Part shown: piece after piece, positions 8,240 to 14,874 of the stretch
Position numbering within the stretch: position 1 is the stretch's first letter
How the letters are laid out: every line of letters begins with the position of its first letter
Translations under genes and position numbers: made by a program
Source: a virus
Length of the DNA stretch: 27,564 nucleotides
IMG/VR virus record: IMGVR_UViG_3300028610_000406
Coordinates: 1-27,564 of that record
Reading direction: 5' to 3' (one strand)
The notes under the pieces: generated by a model
The model's database searches: none
What the model was told of the DNA's origin: nothing
The model's input: only the letters and a program-made list of their open reading frames with translations

Positions 8240-8630
8240 TATTTCTTTTTAGCTTTGTTGGCTGCCTTTTTGTTTTCTCTATTGACCTTCTTCAAATATT
8301 TAACTATTTCCATGTAATCAAATAATGATAAATCTCTGACTACTGGTAATGTCCATTTGAAGTAGTCACAAATAGCCAACTCATTCTTTACTGAGTTGGC
8401 GTTTGAAAATCCTCAGAAATATTATTGATTTTGTTTACTAACTTCATTAAATCTATTCCTAAAGACATTCCAATATTGTCATACTCTTCATCAGTTATTC
8501 CAGTAGATAGTTGTAACAGTCTTTTAGCGGATTCTGCTTTACTTAAATCTTGCAACTCTGCAACATCTTTGTACTTCAGTTCCGAAACTGTATAAGTCTT
8601 TCCTTCTATTTCCAATGTTTCTTTTTTCAT
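8239..8630 (-). CDS. Tail assembly chaperone, -1 frameshift product (gpGT-like)
   Basis: Reading 75 codons of the 80-residue frame and then slipping -1 at GGATTTT (8406-8412) gives a 130-residue protein. The appended 55 residues are SNANSVKNELAICDYFKW followed by a segment with LPVVRDLSLFDYMEIV, and end in a basic KKAANKAKKK tail. In lambda and most siphoviruses the gene pair just before the tape measure makes gpG and, by -1 frameshift, gpGT, which chaperones the tape measure. Gene position, size of both halves and a lysine-rich end fit this closely. The -1 frame ends in TAATG overlapping the tape-measure ATG, as expected if the extension is translated. There is no ATG-started frame that could express this segment alone. 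Confidence 0.85.
8375..8412 (-). promoter_or_regulatory. -1 frameshift cassette: slippery heptamer plus stem-loop
   Basis: On the minus strand the heptamer G GAT TTT (8406-8412, in frame) is followed by a 5-base spacer CAAAC (8401-8405). Next comes a perfect 9-bp stem GCCAACTCA / TGAGTTGGC (8375-8400) with an 8-base loop that contains the zero-frame stop. GGAUUUU is, from memory, the slippery heptamer of dianthoviruses such as red clover necrotic mosaic virus. The -1 frame is closed by TGA just upstream of the heptamer, so the slip can only happen at or after this site. Confidence 0.85.
8388..8630 (-). CDS. Tail assembly chaperone, short form (gpG-like)
   Basis: An 80-residue protein beginning MKKETLEIEGKTYTVSELKY, the zero-frame product of the chaperone gene. 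The opening (a short beta segment with a YTVSELKYKDVAELQDLSK helix) is typical of phage tail chaperones that resemble lambda gpG or the DUF-type tail assembly proteins. AGGAGG lies 8 bases before the ATG. Its TAA stop (8388-8390) lies inside the loop of the frameshift-stimulating hairpin. The gene lies between tail tube and tape measure, the conserved location. The short form normally greatly outnumbers the fusion and coats the tape measure during tail assembly. Confidence 0.85.
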   Translation of the reverse strand: MKKETLEIEGKTYTVSELKYKDVAELQDLSKAESAKRLLQLSTGITDEEYDNIGMSLGIDLMKLVNKINNISEDFQTPTQ

Positions 8631-8652
8631 TTTTTATCCTCCTGATTTAGTT

Positions 8653-8685
8653 GCCTTTCGGCCTGGGCTTAAAATTAATGCCCAG
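8653..8685 (-). other. Two abutting hairpins between tail tube and chaperone genes
   Basis: On the minus strand CTGGGC-N11-GCCCAG (8663-8685) is followed with no gap by GCC-GAAA-GGC (8653-8662), a GNRA tetraloop. Both stems are perfect. There is no T-run after them, so this is not a classical terminator. It may separate expression of the abundant tail tube from that of the chaperone, by processing, partial termination or mRNA protection. It lies about 14 bases upstream of the chaperone's AGGAGG. Confidence 0.55.
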
Positions 8686-8690
8686 TATAA

Positions 8691-9701
8691 TTAAAATGCT
8701 GCGTAAACTACTCTGTCGAATGCTGAGCCGATTACAAATTGTGGTTTGATTTCCATAGTAACTTCACTTGGACCTTCTGTAGTAGAAGGAATCTCCATAC
8801 TCGTTATTCTACATCCACTCAAAAAGAATATTGTATGTTGAGATCCTGCTGTGACATCTGCGTCTAAGTCAAATGTTGTATCGAATACTCCATTACCTTT
8901 GAATAAATCCGTATAAAGTGTATCTGCTAAAGGTGCACTTAGGTCTGCGGTTACGTTTAAAGTATATTCCTTATTACCTGGGAATGGTGCTGCGATTACT
9001 CGACTACCATTTAAATAGTGTGGTGCTTCTGTGTTGTTAACTATCTCGAAACTAATATCTTTTGCAGTTTCGATTGTATTACCTGACATTGTCAACGTAC
9101 AATCACTCCAAAGATATGGTCTATTCGTTGCTTCGGATGGTGTTGTGGTTGTTGCACCAGACGTATGAGTTAAACTCTGTCCGATGTAATTAACATCCAT
9201 ACTAACTTTTTCACCTTGAACTGCATTAATAGTTACACTATCAACAACTGCTCCTTTGATTGTTCGGATGAAATTAGCTCCAGTACCGGGACTCTGTTTA
9301 GAATCTTCGATTTGAAAACTAATAGGTGCTTGAAGTCTACCTGTTCCACTTGTGAACGGACTTTGCCATGCACTTGTAGATGTTTCTTCAGCTAAATGAG
9401 TAACTTTTGATCCTGCGGCCCCATCTGCCCCTGAACCAATTGCCCAAAAGGCGAATCTCATATCTTGTGGATGCATAGTTAAAGTACCTGTCACGTCGTT
9501 TGGTCCTTGGTCCATGTCTCCATAACTTCGATTATTTGTTCCTAAGAATCTATTAGTTATTTTGTTTTCTTTGTCGTCGATTAGATTCTCCATTACTTCT
9601 CCTGGCCAAAAAGATGATCCAGTTGCATCACTTTGTGTTCCGTAAGTACCTGACTCATGAAATATTACTACCTTGTTTGTATCTGAAATGTATCTTGCGA
9701 T
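8691..9701 (-). CDS. Major tail tube protein, no standard start codon
   Basis: This is the tube-forming protein of the siphovirus tail. The part after the first ATG (9593) has 300 residues: a FLGTNNRSYGDMDQGPNDV segment, a PFTSGTGRLQAPISF strand region, VDSVTINAVQGEKVSMDVNY and a C-terminal SMEIPSTTEGPSEVTMEIK region, typical of tube proteins. The same frame remains open and plainly coding upstream (ARYISDTNKVVIFHESGTYG, then SFWPGEV), which looks like the true N-terminus, yet contains no ATG, GTG or TTG. A perfect GGAGGT (9708-9713) sits 6 bases before the ATC at 9701, giving 336 residues if ATC initiates. Alternatives are -1 slippage on the A7 run from ATG 9715, or one base missing from that run in the sequence. 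Identity is secure, the start is not. Confidence 0.82.
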   Translation of the reverse strand: MARYISDTNKVVIFHESGTYGTQSDATGSSFWPGEVMENLIDDKENKITNRFLGTNNRSYGDMDQGPNDVTGTLTMHPQDMRFAFWAIGSGADGAAGSKVTHLAEETSTSAWQSPFTSGTGRLQAPISFQIEDSKQSPGTGANFIRTIKGAVVDSVTINAVQGEKVSMDVNYIGQSLTHTSGATTTTPSEATNRPYLWSDCTLTMSGNTIETAKDISFEIVNNTEAPHYLNGSRVIAAPFPGNKEYTLNVTADLSAPLADTLYTDLFKGNGVFDTTFDLDADVTAGSQHTIFFLSGCRITSMEIPSTTEGPSEVTMEIKPQFVIGSAFDRVVYAAF

Positions 9702-9732
9702 TTTTTTACCTCCATTTTAATTTAATTTGAAT

Positions 9733-10182
9733 TTACTTGTTAAAGAATTGATAACTTAATTGTATTATCCTTGATTTAGTTGCACCTTTGCCTGGTTCGT
9801 CTACTCGAATAACTGACCCAATATTAAAACCGTAAAAGTCGTTGTCTATGCTTCCAGTTTCATCTGTGAATTGGATGTCTGCGAGTCTGTCTAAGATTTC
9901 TTGTGCTAGTTTATCTGATTGAGTAATTGATTTTGACCAGATTCTTAATGTTACCTCTAAATTTATATCCATTGCGGTTGTTTGCATTCCTGCCCGCGTT
10001 TCTTCTATATTGTTTACTTCTAATGTGATAAGAGGATATTTTACTTCTCTTTCTGGATAACTTGTCATTACGAATTTAGAAGAATTGCCCCTAGTCGCAC
10101 TAATTGGGTCTGTAATGTTAGTACTAAGTTCATTCTTTAAGAAGAATAGAACATCTTTTATGAGTGTATTTCTGTTTGCCAT
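9733..10182 (-). CDS. Tail terminator / tail completion protein
   Basis: A 149-residue protein beginning MANRNTLIKDVLFFLKNELS. The alpha-beta pattern, with an N-terminal helix, YPEREVKYPLITLEVNNIEE, ITQSDKLAQEILDRLADIQF and a terminal beta strand (KSRIIQLSYQFFNK), is that of tail terminator and neck proteins of the gpU / SPP1 gp17 kind. These cap the head-proximal end of the tail tube and let it dock on the head. Position between the gp10-like protein and the tail tube supports this. The start lacks a clear Shine-Dalgarno and follows a bipartite promoter, so it may begin the tail-gene transcript. The exact family is inferred from position and shape. Confidence 0.75.
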   Translation of the reverse strand: MANRNTLIKDVLFFLKNELSTNITDPISATRGNSSKFVMTSYPEREVKYPLITLEVNNIEETRAGMQTTAMDINLEVTLRIWSKSITQSDKLAQEILDRLADIQFTDETGSIDNDFYGFNIGSVIRVDEPGKGATKSRIIQLSYQFFNK

Positions 10183-10234
10183 CGCTTTGACGTTTGACTA
10201 CTCGCTTGTAATCAGAGTAAATAAGTTATGTTTG

Positions 10235-10265
10235 TTTAAGTATATTGAGTTATATTATATATATT
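10235..10265 (-). promoter_or_regulatory. Bipartite promoter of the tail module
   Basis: On the minus strand AATATATATAAT (10254-10265) overlaps the stop of the gp10-like gene and is followed by CTCAATA and the weaker TATA-like TACTTAAA (10235-10242). The spacing from TATATAT to TCAA is the same 7 bases as in the other three copies. The ATG at 10182 is about 60 bases downstream of the box, so the leader would be about 35 bases. Confidence 0.55.
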
Positions 10266-10641
10266 AAATCTTACTGACTTCTCTAGTTATAATACTTTTG
10301 ACTTTCTTTTTTGAACGTGCTGCACTGTTAGTGAAATGCTTTCTAGGACTATTTTTAAAGTTAGTCCCATGTTCTAGTTTGTCTGCGTATGGTAGTTGAC
10401 TGAACACTATTGCTGAATCATTTGATGTAATAAAATCCACTGAGTTAAGAAACCTACCGGTGTCTACACTAATAGTTTCAGCACGCTTTCCTGCGATTGA
10501 AAGTTTTACTTCGCCTTGTAAGAATATTGCTGATTTGGTTAGTGCCTTTTTTATACCTACCCCTAACTCTTTATTCTTTCGGAGTAACAAAGCAGAAACA
10601 TTTGGGATACCTTTTATCTCCAAGTTGATACTACTTACCAT
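10264..10641 (-). CDS. HK97 gp10-like neck protein
   Basis: A 125-residue protein with the hallmark of HK97 gp10-like head-tail proteins: an N-terminal helix, IKKALTKSAIFLQGEVKLSI, then DTGRFLNSVDF near residue 65, and the motif LPYADKLEHGTNFKNSPRKHF near residues 83-103. In the family the Tyr-Ala-x-x-x-Glu-x-Gly-Thr and Arg-x-x-Phe residues are strongly conserved. A basic C-terminal helix (SARSKKKVKSIITREV) follows. Its ATG overlaps the upstream stop (TAATG). The protein probably connects the portal assembly to the tail terminator. Confidence 0.85.
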   Translation of the reverse strand: MVSSINLEIKGIPNVSALLLRKNKELGVGIKKALTKSAIFLQGEVKLSIAGKRAETISVDTGRFLNSVDFITSNDSAIVFSQLPYADKLEHGTNFKNSPRKHFTNSAARSKKKVKSIITREVSKI

Positions 10642-11060
10642 TAAATTATGCTCCCAGTTAACTTTCTAATGAATTGCTTCTTGTAAACTGGTATTGCTTC
10701 TGTTTCGTATACTATTCCCCCATCCGGAATAGTTGTATAGAGATTACCTGTTGGACTCCCAAGTTGTATATCAACTGATATGTCTGTTCCAGTAAACACA
10801 GTTGAACCATTCACGAATATTGTTTTATCTGATTCAGTTAGTTTACCTTGACTCATTAACACAGATTCTTCAGATCCTTCTCTTCCTCTAATTGGAAATA
10901 CTACACCACTTGTCCATAAAGTTGTTCCGCTTTGAATCAGTTCTGTTGCTTCGTCATATACTTCATCATAAACAGGGGTATAATATCTAATACGTATTTG
11001 TCTTCCAGCTAATTCCATGGTTCTATTCAATGTTGCTACTAATTTAGCATTTGTTCCCAT
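10641..11060 (-). CDS. Head-tail connector-type protein
   Basis: A 139-residue protein: a helical start (MGTNAKLVATLNRTMELAGR), then beta strands with WTSGVVFPIRGREGSEESVL near residue 50, a SDKTIFVNGSTV hairpin and a C-terminal IPVYKKQFIRKLTGSII. The beta-rich design with a terminal Tyr-x-x-Gln-x-Ile-Arg strand is that of the phage head-tail joining / stopper-like proteins, and the position just before the gp10-like gene agrees. The start overlaps the upstream stop (TAATG), as does its own stop with the next start. I assign the role from order and pattern, not from a unique motif. Confidence 0.65.
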   Translation of the reverse strand: MGTNAKLVATLNRTMELAGRQIRIRYYTPVYDEVYDEATELIQSGTTLWTSGVVFPIRGREGSEESVLMSQGKLTESDKTIFVNGSTVFTGTDISVDIQLGSPTGNLYTTIPDGGIVYETEAIPVYKKQFIRKLTGSII

Positions 11061-11398
11061 TATGCGTTATCGTAATCCGGATTTATTTTAACTACTAGTG
11101 AATTGTCTGATGGAAGAGTTAAAATACTACTATCCTCAAATGTAGTTGTAAATTCACCCAAGAATAAACCAGATCTATTCGTATTTGCCTCTGTCCAATT
11201 ATATTGAAGATTGCCTGTTGTACTGCCAGTTATAGTAGCATTACCAGAAAATACTGGGGTAAATGCATTATCGTTTGTACTTAGTTTAAAGAATATATTA
11301 GATCCAGTTGATAAGTCTATTGGACTACCATTACTATCAACAAGTTTAACCGCTAAACTTGGTTCTGTACTATTTCTCTTTATTTCAAATATTGCCAT
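11060..11398 (-). CDS. BppU-N / Ig-like accessory virion protein
   Basis: A 112-residue beta protein: MAIFEIKRNSTEPSLAVKLV, then GSPIDLSTGSNIFFKLST near residues 23-40, FSGNATITGSTTGNLQYNW near 50-70 and a terminal strand with LTLPSDNSLVVKINPDY. This strand order, with the intrinsic GNLQYNWT..(N)..GLFLGEF pattern, is that of the Ig-like N-terminal domain seen in lactococcal phage baseplate protein BppU and in many phage proteins that fix fibres to virions. It lies directly after the large repeat adhesin in the transcript (TAATG overlap) and may anchor it. The assignment is moderate. Confidence 0.65.
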   Translation of the reverse strand: MAIFEIKRNSTEPSLAVKLVDSNGSPIDLSTGSNIFFKLSTNDNAFTPVFSGNATITGSTTGNLQYNWTEANTNRSGLFLGEFTTTFEDSSILTLPSDNSLVVKINPDYDNA

Positions 11399-13719
11399 TA
11401 TTTAATTATAAAATCGCCTCCTTTTCTTAATTTAATTACTTTGTCGTTTTCTACTAGCTGGTTGTTGAATGATGTTTCTCCTAATCTAAACACCTCTAGT
11501 ACTATATTTATCATTTTTAATAAGGTATCTACTAAGTCATCTGTGAATGTTATATTGTCTGCTAATAATATATTTAAAGTTAATGTTCTGGCTAGACTAT
11601 CTGTTATATTTTGAGTATCTGAGAAGGTTCTATTAAACGTTGATGTTTTACTTAATGAATCAGATAATGTTTGGGTGTCTGAAAAGGTTTTGTTAAAACT
11701 ACTTACGTTAGCTAGACTATCACTTAAGTTTATTGTATCGTCTAATGAAAAATTAAATTCAGTTACGTCAATTAAACTATCTGTTATATTTTGAGTGTCC
11801 AAGAAAGTTCGGTTAAATATCGACTGTTTGGCTAGACTGTCTGATAAAGACATTGTTTCACTTAAACTAATAGCAACTCCAAAAAAATCAACTAGGGAAT
11901 CAGAAAAAGTAATGTTATCATCTAATGCTACATTAAATCCAGTAACTGCAGCTAAACTATCAGAGAAATTAATGTTTTCGGCTAATGTCTTGTTGAATAC
12001 AATATCCCTACCTAATGCATCAGAGAAGGTTATTGAATCATCTAATGTTTTATTGAAAACTACATTCTTAGCTAGACTATCTGTAAATGTAATAGAATCA
12101 TCAAGAATTACATTAAATCCCGCATCTGCAGCTAGAATATCAGATAACGACAGGGAATCATCAAGAACTTTAATAAATACAGAAAAATTAACAAGATTGT
12201 CCGTAAAAGTAACATTGTCATCAAGTATTATATTAAATCTTTGAGAGTCCAAAATACTGTCAGCTAATGTAATAGAATCATCTAACTCTCTACTAAAAGA
12301 CGCTGAACTAACTAGATTGTCTGTTATGTTTAATGTCTCAAATAACTCCTCAATGAAGATAATGTCTTGATTTTCTAAAGCAATCTTATCGCCGTTTTCT
12401 TGTAGTAAAAAATCTCCGTTTTCTTGTAGTAAAAAAGCTGTATACTCTTTATCTACCCCTAGGAAATCTGTAAATGTTATTGAGTCGTCTAGTGCTATTG
12501 TTCTATCTCCCGTAACTGTTAGACTATCTGAAAAAGAAATAGAGTCAGACGGAGTTTCTGTAAAATCTTGACTTCCAGCCGCTATTTCAATATCATTAAC
12601 TAGATTTACAAATATATCTATTAAATCATCATTATACCAAGACCACTGGATTCTCCCACCGGAATTTGTAATAGTTCTTCCACCATGTAATGAACGATTA
12701 TCGTCGGTAGTTTCACTATATGCTGCTTCGCTTCCCCATGTACCCATCCCATCATCTGATTTATGAAATACTAAATCAACTAAAGATGGGAAAGTTCCGC
12801 CTTTTTGATAAGCAACATAAACATCATCATTTTGTTGATTTATGATAATGGCCGCCTTTCCCGATTCTCCTTGATTTGTAAATATATTTGTTTTTGCAGT
12901 TACTGTGGGGGATGAAATAGAATCGGGTGTTATGTCCCAAGTCAATAAATCATCACCAGCATCGTCGTCATCGGTATGTGATGCGATTAATATATGATTA
13001 TCACTTAATCTTAACGAGGCATCCATATTTATTGCGAACTCATCCGAGGTTATTCCAGTTGATACTGTAGTCTCAGTAATTGAATTTTCAGAATCATCAT
13101 ACATTTTTATAGATATTGTACTTGAACTTATGTCTAAATATACCCCCGCTACATCGTCATCGTCACCAGTATTAGATGGAAATAATAGTAGCCAATCTCT
13201 ATCTGCAAACCCCGTTCCTTCGTAGAAATCTGTCCTACTTGTCCAATTTTCTCCGGAGTCTATACTCTTATATGTTTCTATTTCTCCGGGGGTCATAAAA
13301 GCGACTATTAAATTCCCACTTACTGTTTTAGTTATCGCTACTTTATTCTCTGCGGTGTCTCCTATAGTTAATCCACTATCTATCGTTCTAATCGTTCCCA
13401 CTGAAGCATCACTTACATCTACAGTTACGTATTTAACTTCACTGTCCGCTGCATCTGTCCAGATTATGTGTACTAGTGTTCCAGAATTTCCAGGGGTTTC
13501 CTTATCAAACCATGCGGCTATGGCTGTATGTGTTCCCGCCTCTATTTGAGTGACTGACCAATTTGCCCCACCATTTGTAGTTCTTGCAAAAGAAATATCG
13601 TTTCCAGAATCCGCAAAAACTATTATTGCAGTCTGTGTATCAATCCAGTAAGGTCCCCACGGTGCAGGTGTTGATTCTGCATTGTTACTCACAGATGTTG
13701 CTACTGCTGTATCAGCCAT
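11398..13719 (-). CDS. Sialidase-like propeller plus 20-residue repeat adhesin
   Basis: A 773-residue protein. Residues 1-390 resemble a BNR beta-propeller with three Asp-box-like motifs (TTNGGANW, SIDSGENW, SDDGMGTW), so it may bind or cut glycans, though no catalytic set can be assigned. From about residue 391 come repeats of 20 residues with the frame L-D-D-S-I-T-F-S-D-S-L; fourteen are contiguous at residues 459-738. Between the second and third units is a short tandem LLQENGDF. A different C-terminal domain of about 35 residues ends in RKGGDFIIK. AAGGAG lies upstream of the ATG, which overlaps the previous gene by 8 bases. Its location between capsid and neck genes suggests a head or collar fibre. 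Confidence 0.75.
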   Translation of the reverse strand: MADTAVATSVSNNAESTPAPWGPYWIDTQTAIIVFADSGNDISFARTTNGGANWSVTQIEAGTHTAIAAWFDKETPGNSGTLVHIIWTDAADSEVKYVTVDVSDASVGTIRTIDSGLTIGDTAENKVAITKTVSGNLIVAFMTPGEIETYKSIDSGENWTSRTDFYEGTGFADRDWLLLFPSNTGDDDDVAGVYLDISSSTISIKMYDDSENSITETTVSTGITSDEFAINMDASLRLSDNHILIASHTDDDDAGDDLLTWDITPDSISSPTVTAKTNIFTNQGESGKAAIIINQQNDDVYVAYQKGGTFPSLVDLVFHKSDDGMGTWGSEAAYSETTDDNRSLHGGRTITNSGGRIQWSWYNDDLIDIFVNLVNDIEIAAGSQDFTETPSDSISFSDSLTVTGDRTIALDDSITFTDFLGVDKEYTAFLLQENGDFLLQENGDKIALENQDIIFIEELFETLNITDNLVSSASFSRELDDSITLADSILDSQRFNIILDDNVTFTDNLVNFSVFIKVLDDSLSLSDILAADAGFNVILDDSITFTDSLAKNVVFNKTLDDSITFSDALGRDIVFNKTLAENINFSDSLAAVTGFNVALDDNITFSDSLVDFFGVAISLSETMSLSDSLAKQSIFNRTFLDTQNITDSLIDVTEFNFSLDDTINLSDSLANVSSFNKTFSDTQTLSDSLSKTSTFNRTFSDTQNITDSLARTLTLNILLADNITFTDDLVDTLLKMINIVLEVFRLGETSFNNQLVENDKVIKLRKGGDFIIK
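11506..12345 (-). repeat. Fourteen contiguous 60-bp coding repeats
   Basis: The repeats encode fourteen units of exactly 20 residues with the frame L-D-D-[SN]-[ILV]-x-[FL]-[ST]-D-[SN]-L, then about nine variable residues. Units are diverged in DNA but not in length, so the spacing is kept by selection. The two earlier, separate units lie just upstream in the same gene. Confidence 0.85.
12392..12434 (-). repeat. Short tandem coding repeat LLQENGDF
   Basis: The plus strand reads CCGTTTTCTTGTAGTAAAAAA twice within 43 bases. On the minus strand it encodes LLQENGDF followed by LLQENGDK. The copies are nearly identical, so the duplication looks recent. It sits between the second and third 20-residue repeats. 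Confidence 0.8.
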
Positions 13720-13975
13720 TCTTAAAATCTCCTTTAGTTTCTTTTTCTATATAATCGTGAATCTTATAAGGTTTTTCTAAATCTGGGAATATATCATCCT
13801 TTATAATCTTATTAACATCTTTGATAACTGCGTCTAGATATTTACTTTCTTCTCCTAGCTTAATTTGTTTTGCATTCATCCACTTCTCTTTTTTATCTGA
13901 TGATAGATTCCTTGTTTCTTGAGCCTCGGCTAATATTGCATTTAAATGAAATAATTGATGACCTGATAATGCCAT
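13712..13975 (-). CDS. Small helical protein of the adhesin block, unknown
   Basis: An 87-residue protein beginning MALSGHQLFHLNAILAEAQE. It is almost all helical, charged and without cysteines, and the helix around residues 10-55 (AEAQETRNLSSDKKEKWMNA and on) could form a coiled coil. Its AAGGAGGT (13983-13990) lies inside the last repeat of the upstream LamG gene and is spaced 7 bases from the ATG, so the two are translated in close succession. The downstream adhesin begins within its last codons. It might be a fibre chaperone or linker; I do not recognise it. Confidence 0.7.
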   Translation of the reverse strand: MALSGHQLFHLNAILAEAQETRNLSSDKKEKWMNAKQIKLGEESKYLDAVIKDVNKIIKDDIFPDLEKPYKIHDYIEKETKGDFKNG

Positions 13976-14797
13976 TTAAAATACCTCCTTCCATACGTCC
14001 CCTATGTTTAGTTGCATGCCTTCGACTGCTTTCCATACGTCGCCTATATTAATTTGAATTGCTGGTATCTCTTTCCATGTATCTCCTATGTTGATTTGGG
14101 TGTTTGTTCCTACAGCGCCGAATGGGTAAGAAATTCCATCCCCGCCATTATATAATTCAGTTACCTCTGCTGAACTCAATTCCTTATCCCAGATTCCAAA
14201 CTCATCAATAGTCCCTAACCAACTATCCTCTACGAATATATCTGTCTGTCTTATTCCTCCGATTAAACTCTCTCTATCTACCACTACTGTATCAGTTGTG
14301 GCGTCGTTTGCAGTAGTATCTTCTGAACCATTAATATATAATTTTACTGCTGAACCGTTCTGTGTGAATGCTACATGAATCCATCCATCACTACTATCAT
14401 AATCCGCAGTAGACTTTAACCTCCCGTGTCCCGGGGTTGAGTAGCTACCATATAATTTCTTATCACCAAAAGCCCATCCACCGCCCCATCTAGTAGTGTT
14501 GTTCTGTTCTAACACTGTGAATATTCTCCCTGGATTGGCGGAGGTTGTATCAATCTTAATCCAGCAAGCCCATGATTTAGTGCTGTCTGCTATAAGAGCT
14601 TGGATTGCATATCCCGGGGCTTCATCTATTGTAATGTAATCATCTGTCCCATCAAATACATAAGCTGTTCCTATCTTTCCTGCTTGGTTGGGTGTTGCGT
14701 TTGTATTAGTTCCATCATTTGCACTAAGTGAGTCCAGTACCGCCCCACTAACTTCATCTAATTGATAATAAAGGACAAGCCCATCAATCAACGCCAT
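13976..14797 (-). CDS. LamG / concanavalin-like domain protein with C-terminal 14-residue repeats
   Basis: A 273-residue protein with a LamG-type (concanavalin A-like lectin) fold at residues about 5-228. Visible hallmarks are LVLYYQLDEVSGAVLDSLS, then GKIGTAYVFDGTDDYITID, WACWIKIDTT, DGWIHVAFTQNGSAVKLYIN, and the closing TIDEFGIWDKELSSAEVTEL. In the family this domain binds sugars or proteins, so glycan attachment is likely. Residues 233-273 consist of three near-identical 14-residue units (INIGDVWKAVEGMQ type), probably an attachment or oligomerisation segment. TGAGGT precedes the ATG. The gene heads the adhesin-rich region that follows the capsid block. Confidence 0.85.
   Translation of the reverse strand: MALIDGLVLYYQLDEVSGAVLDSLSANDGTNTNATPNQAGKIGTAYVFDGTDDYITIDEAPGYAIQALIADSTKSWACWIKIDTTSANPGRIFTVLEQNNTTRWGGGWAFGDKKLYGSYSTPGHGRLKSTADYDSSDGWIHVAFTQNGSAVKLYINGSEDTTANDATTDTVVVDRESLIGGIRQTDIFVEDSWLGTIDEFGIWDKELSSAEVTELYNGGDGISYPFGAVGTNTQINIGDTWKEIPAIQINIGDVWKAVEGMQLNIGDVWKEVF
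13979..14101 (-). repeat. Three tandem 42-bp coding repeats at the end of the LamG gene
   Basis: The last 41 codons encode INIGDTWKEIPAIQ, INIGDVWKAVEGMQ and LNIGDVWKEVF. Similar DNA is present in each unit (ATAGG(C/G)GA(C/T)GTATGGAA in two of them). The last unit also carries the ribosome binding site of the next gene. Confidence 0.85.
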
Positions 14798-14874
14798 ATT
14801 AACCTCACATAATCAAATATTCTATCCCCCAAACTTCTGTGTGGAAAAAAGAAATGAAATATTTTTCTAATCAT
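14788..14874 (-). CDS. Candidate 28-residue peptide bridging two virion genes
   Basis: A tiny frame, MIRKIFHFFFPHRSLGDRIF and eight more residues, starts at 14874 and overlaps the upstream stop as ATGA. It ends with TGA at 14788, inside the beginning of the LamG gene. The gap it fills is 73 bases. It is basic and aromatic. No ribosome binding site is evident, and conservation is unknown, so it could be only a translational bridge. Confidence 0.3.
   Translation of the reverse strand: MIRKIFHFFFPHRSLGDRIFDYVRLIWR

Noticed and set aside
8240-8387. Separate ATG-started gene between chaperone and tape measure
   Set aside because: The only ATG frame here stops after 14 codons; the real coding frame has no start and is reached by -1 frameshift.
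8375-8400. Perfect 9-bp hairpin as a transcription terminator
   Set aside because: No T-run follows on the minus strand, it lies inside the coding frame, and slippery site and spacing fit frameshifting better.
11506-12345. Regularly spaced 60-bp repeats resembling a CRISPR array
   Set aside because: The units are continuous codons of one protein with no identical repeat and spacer structure.
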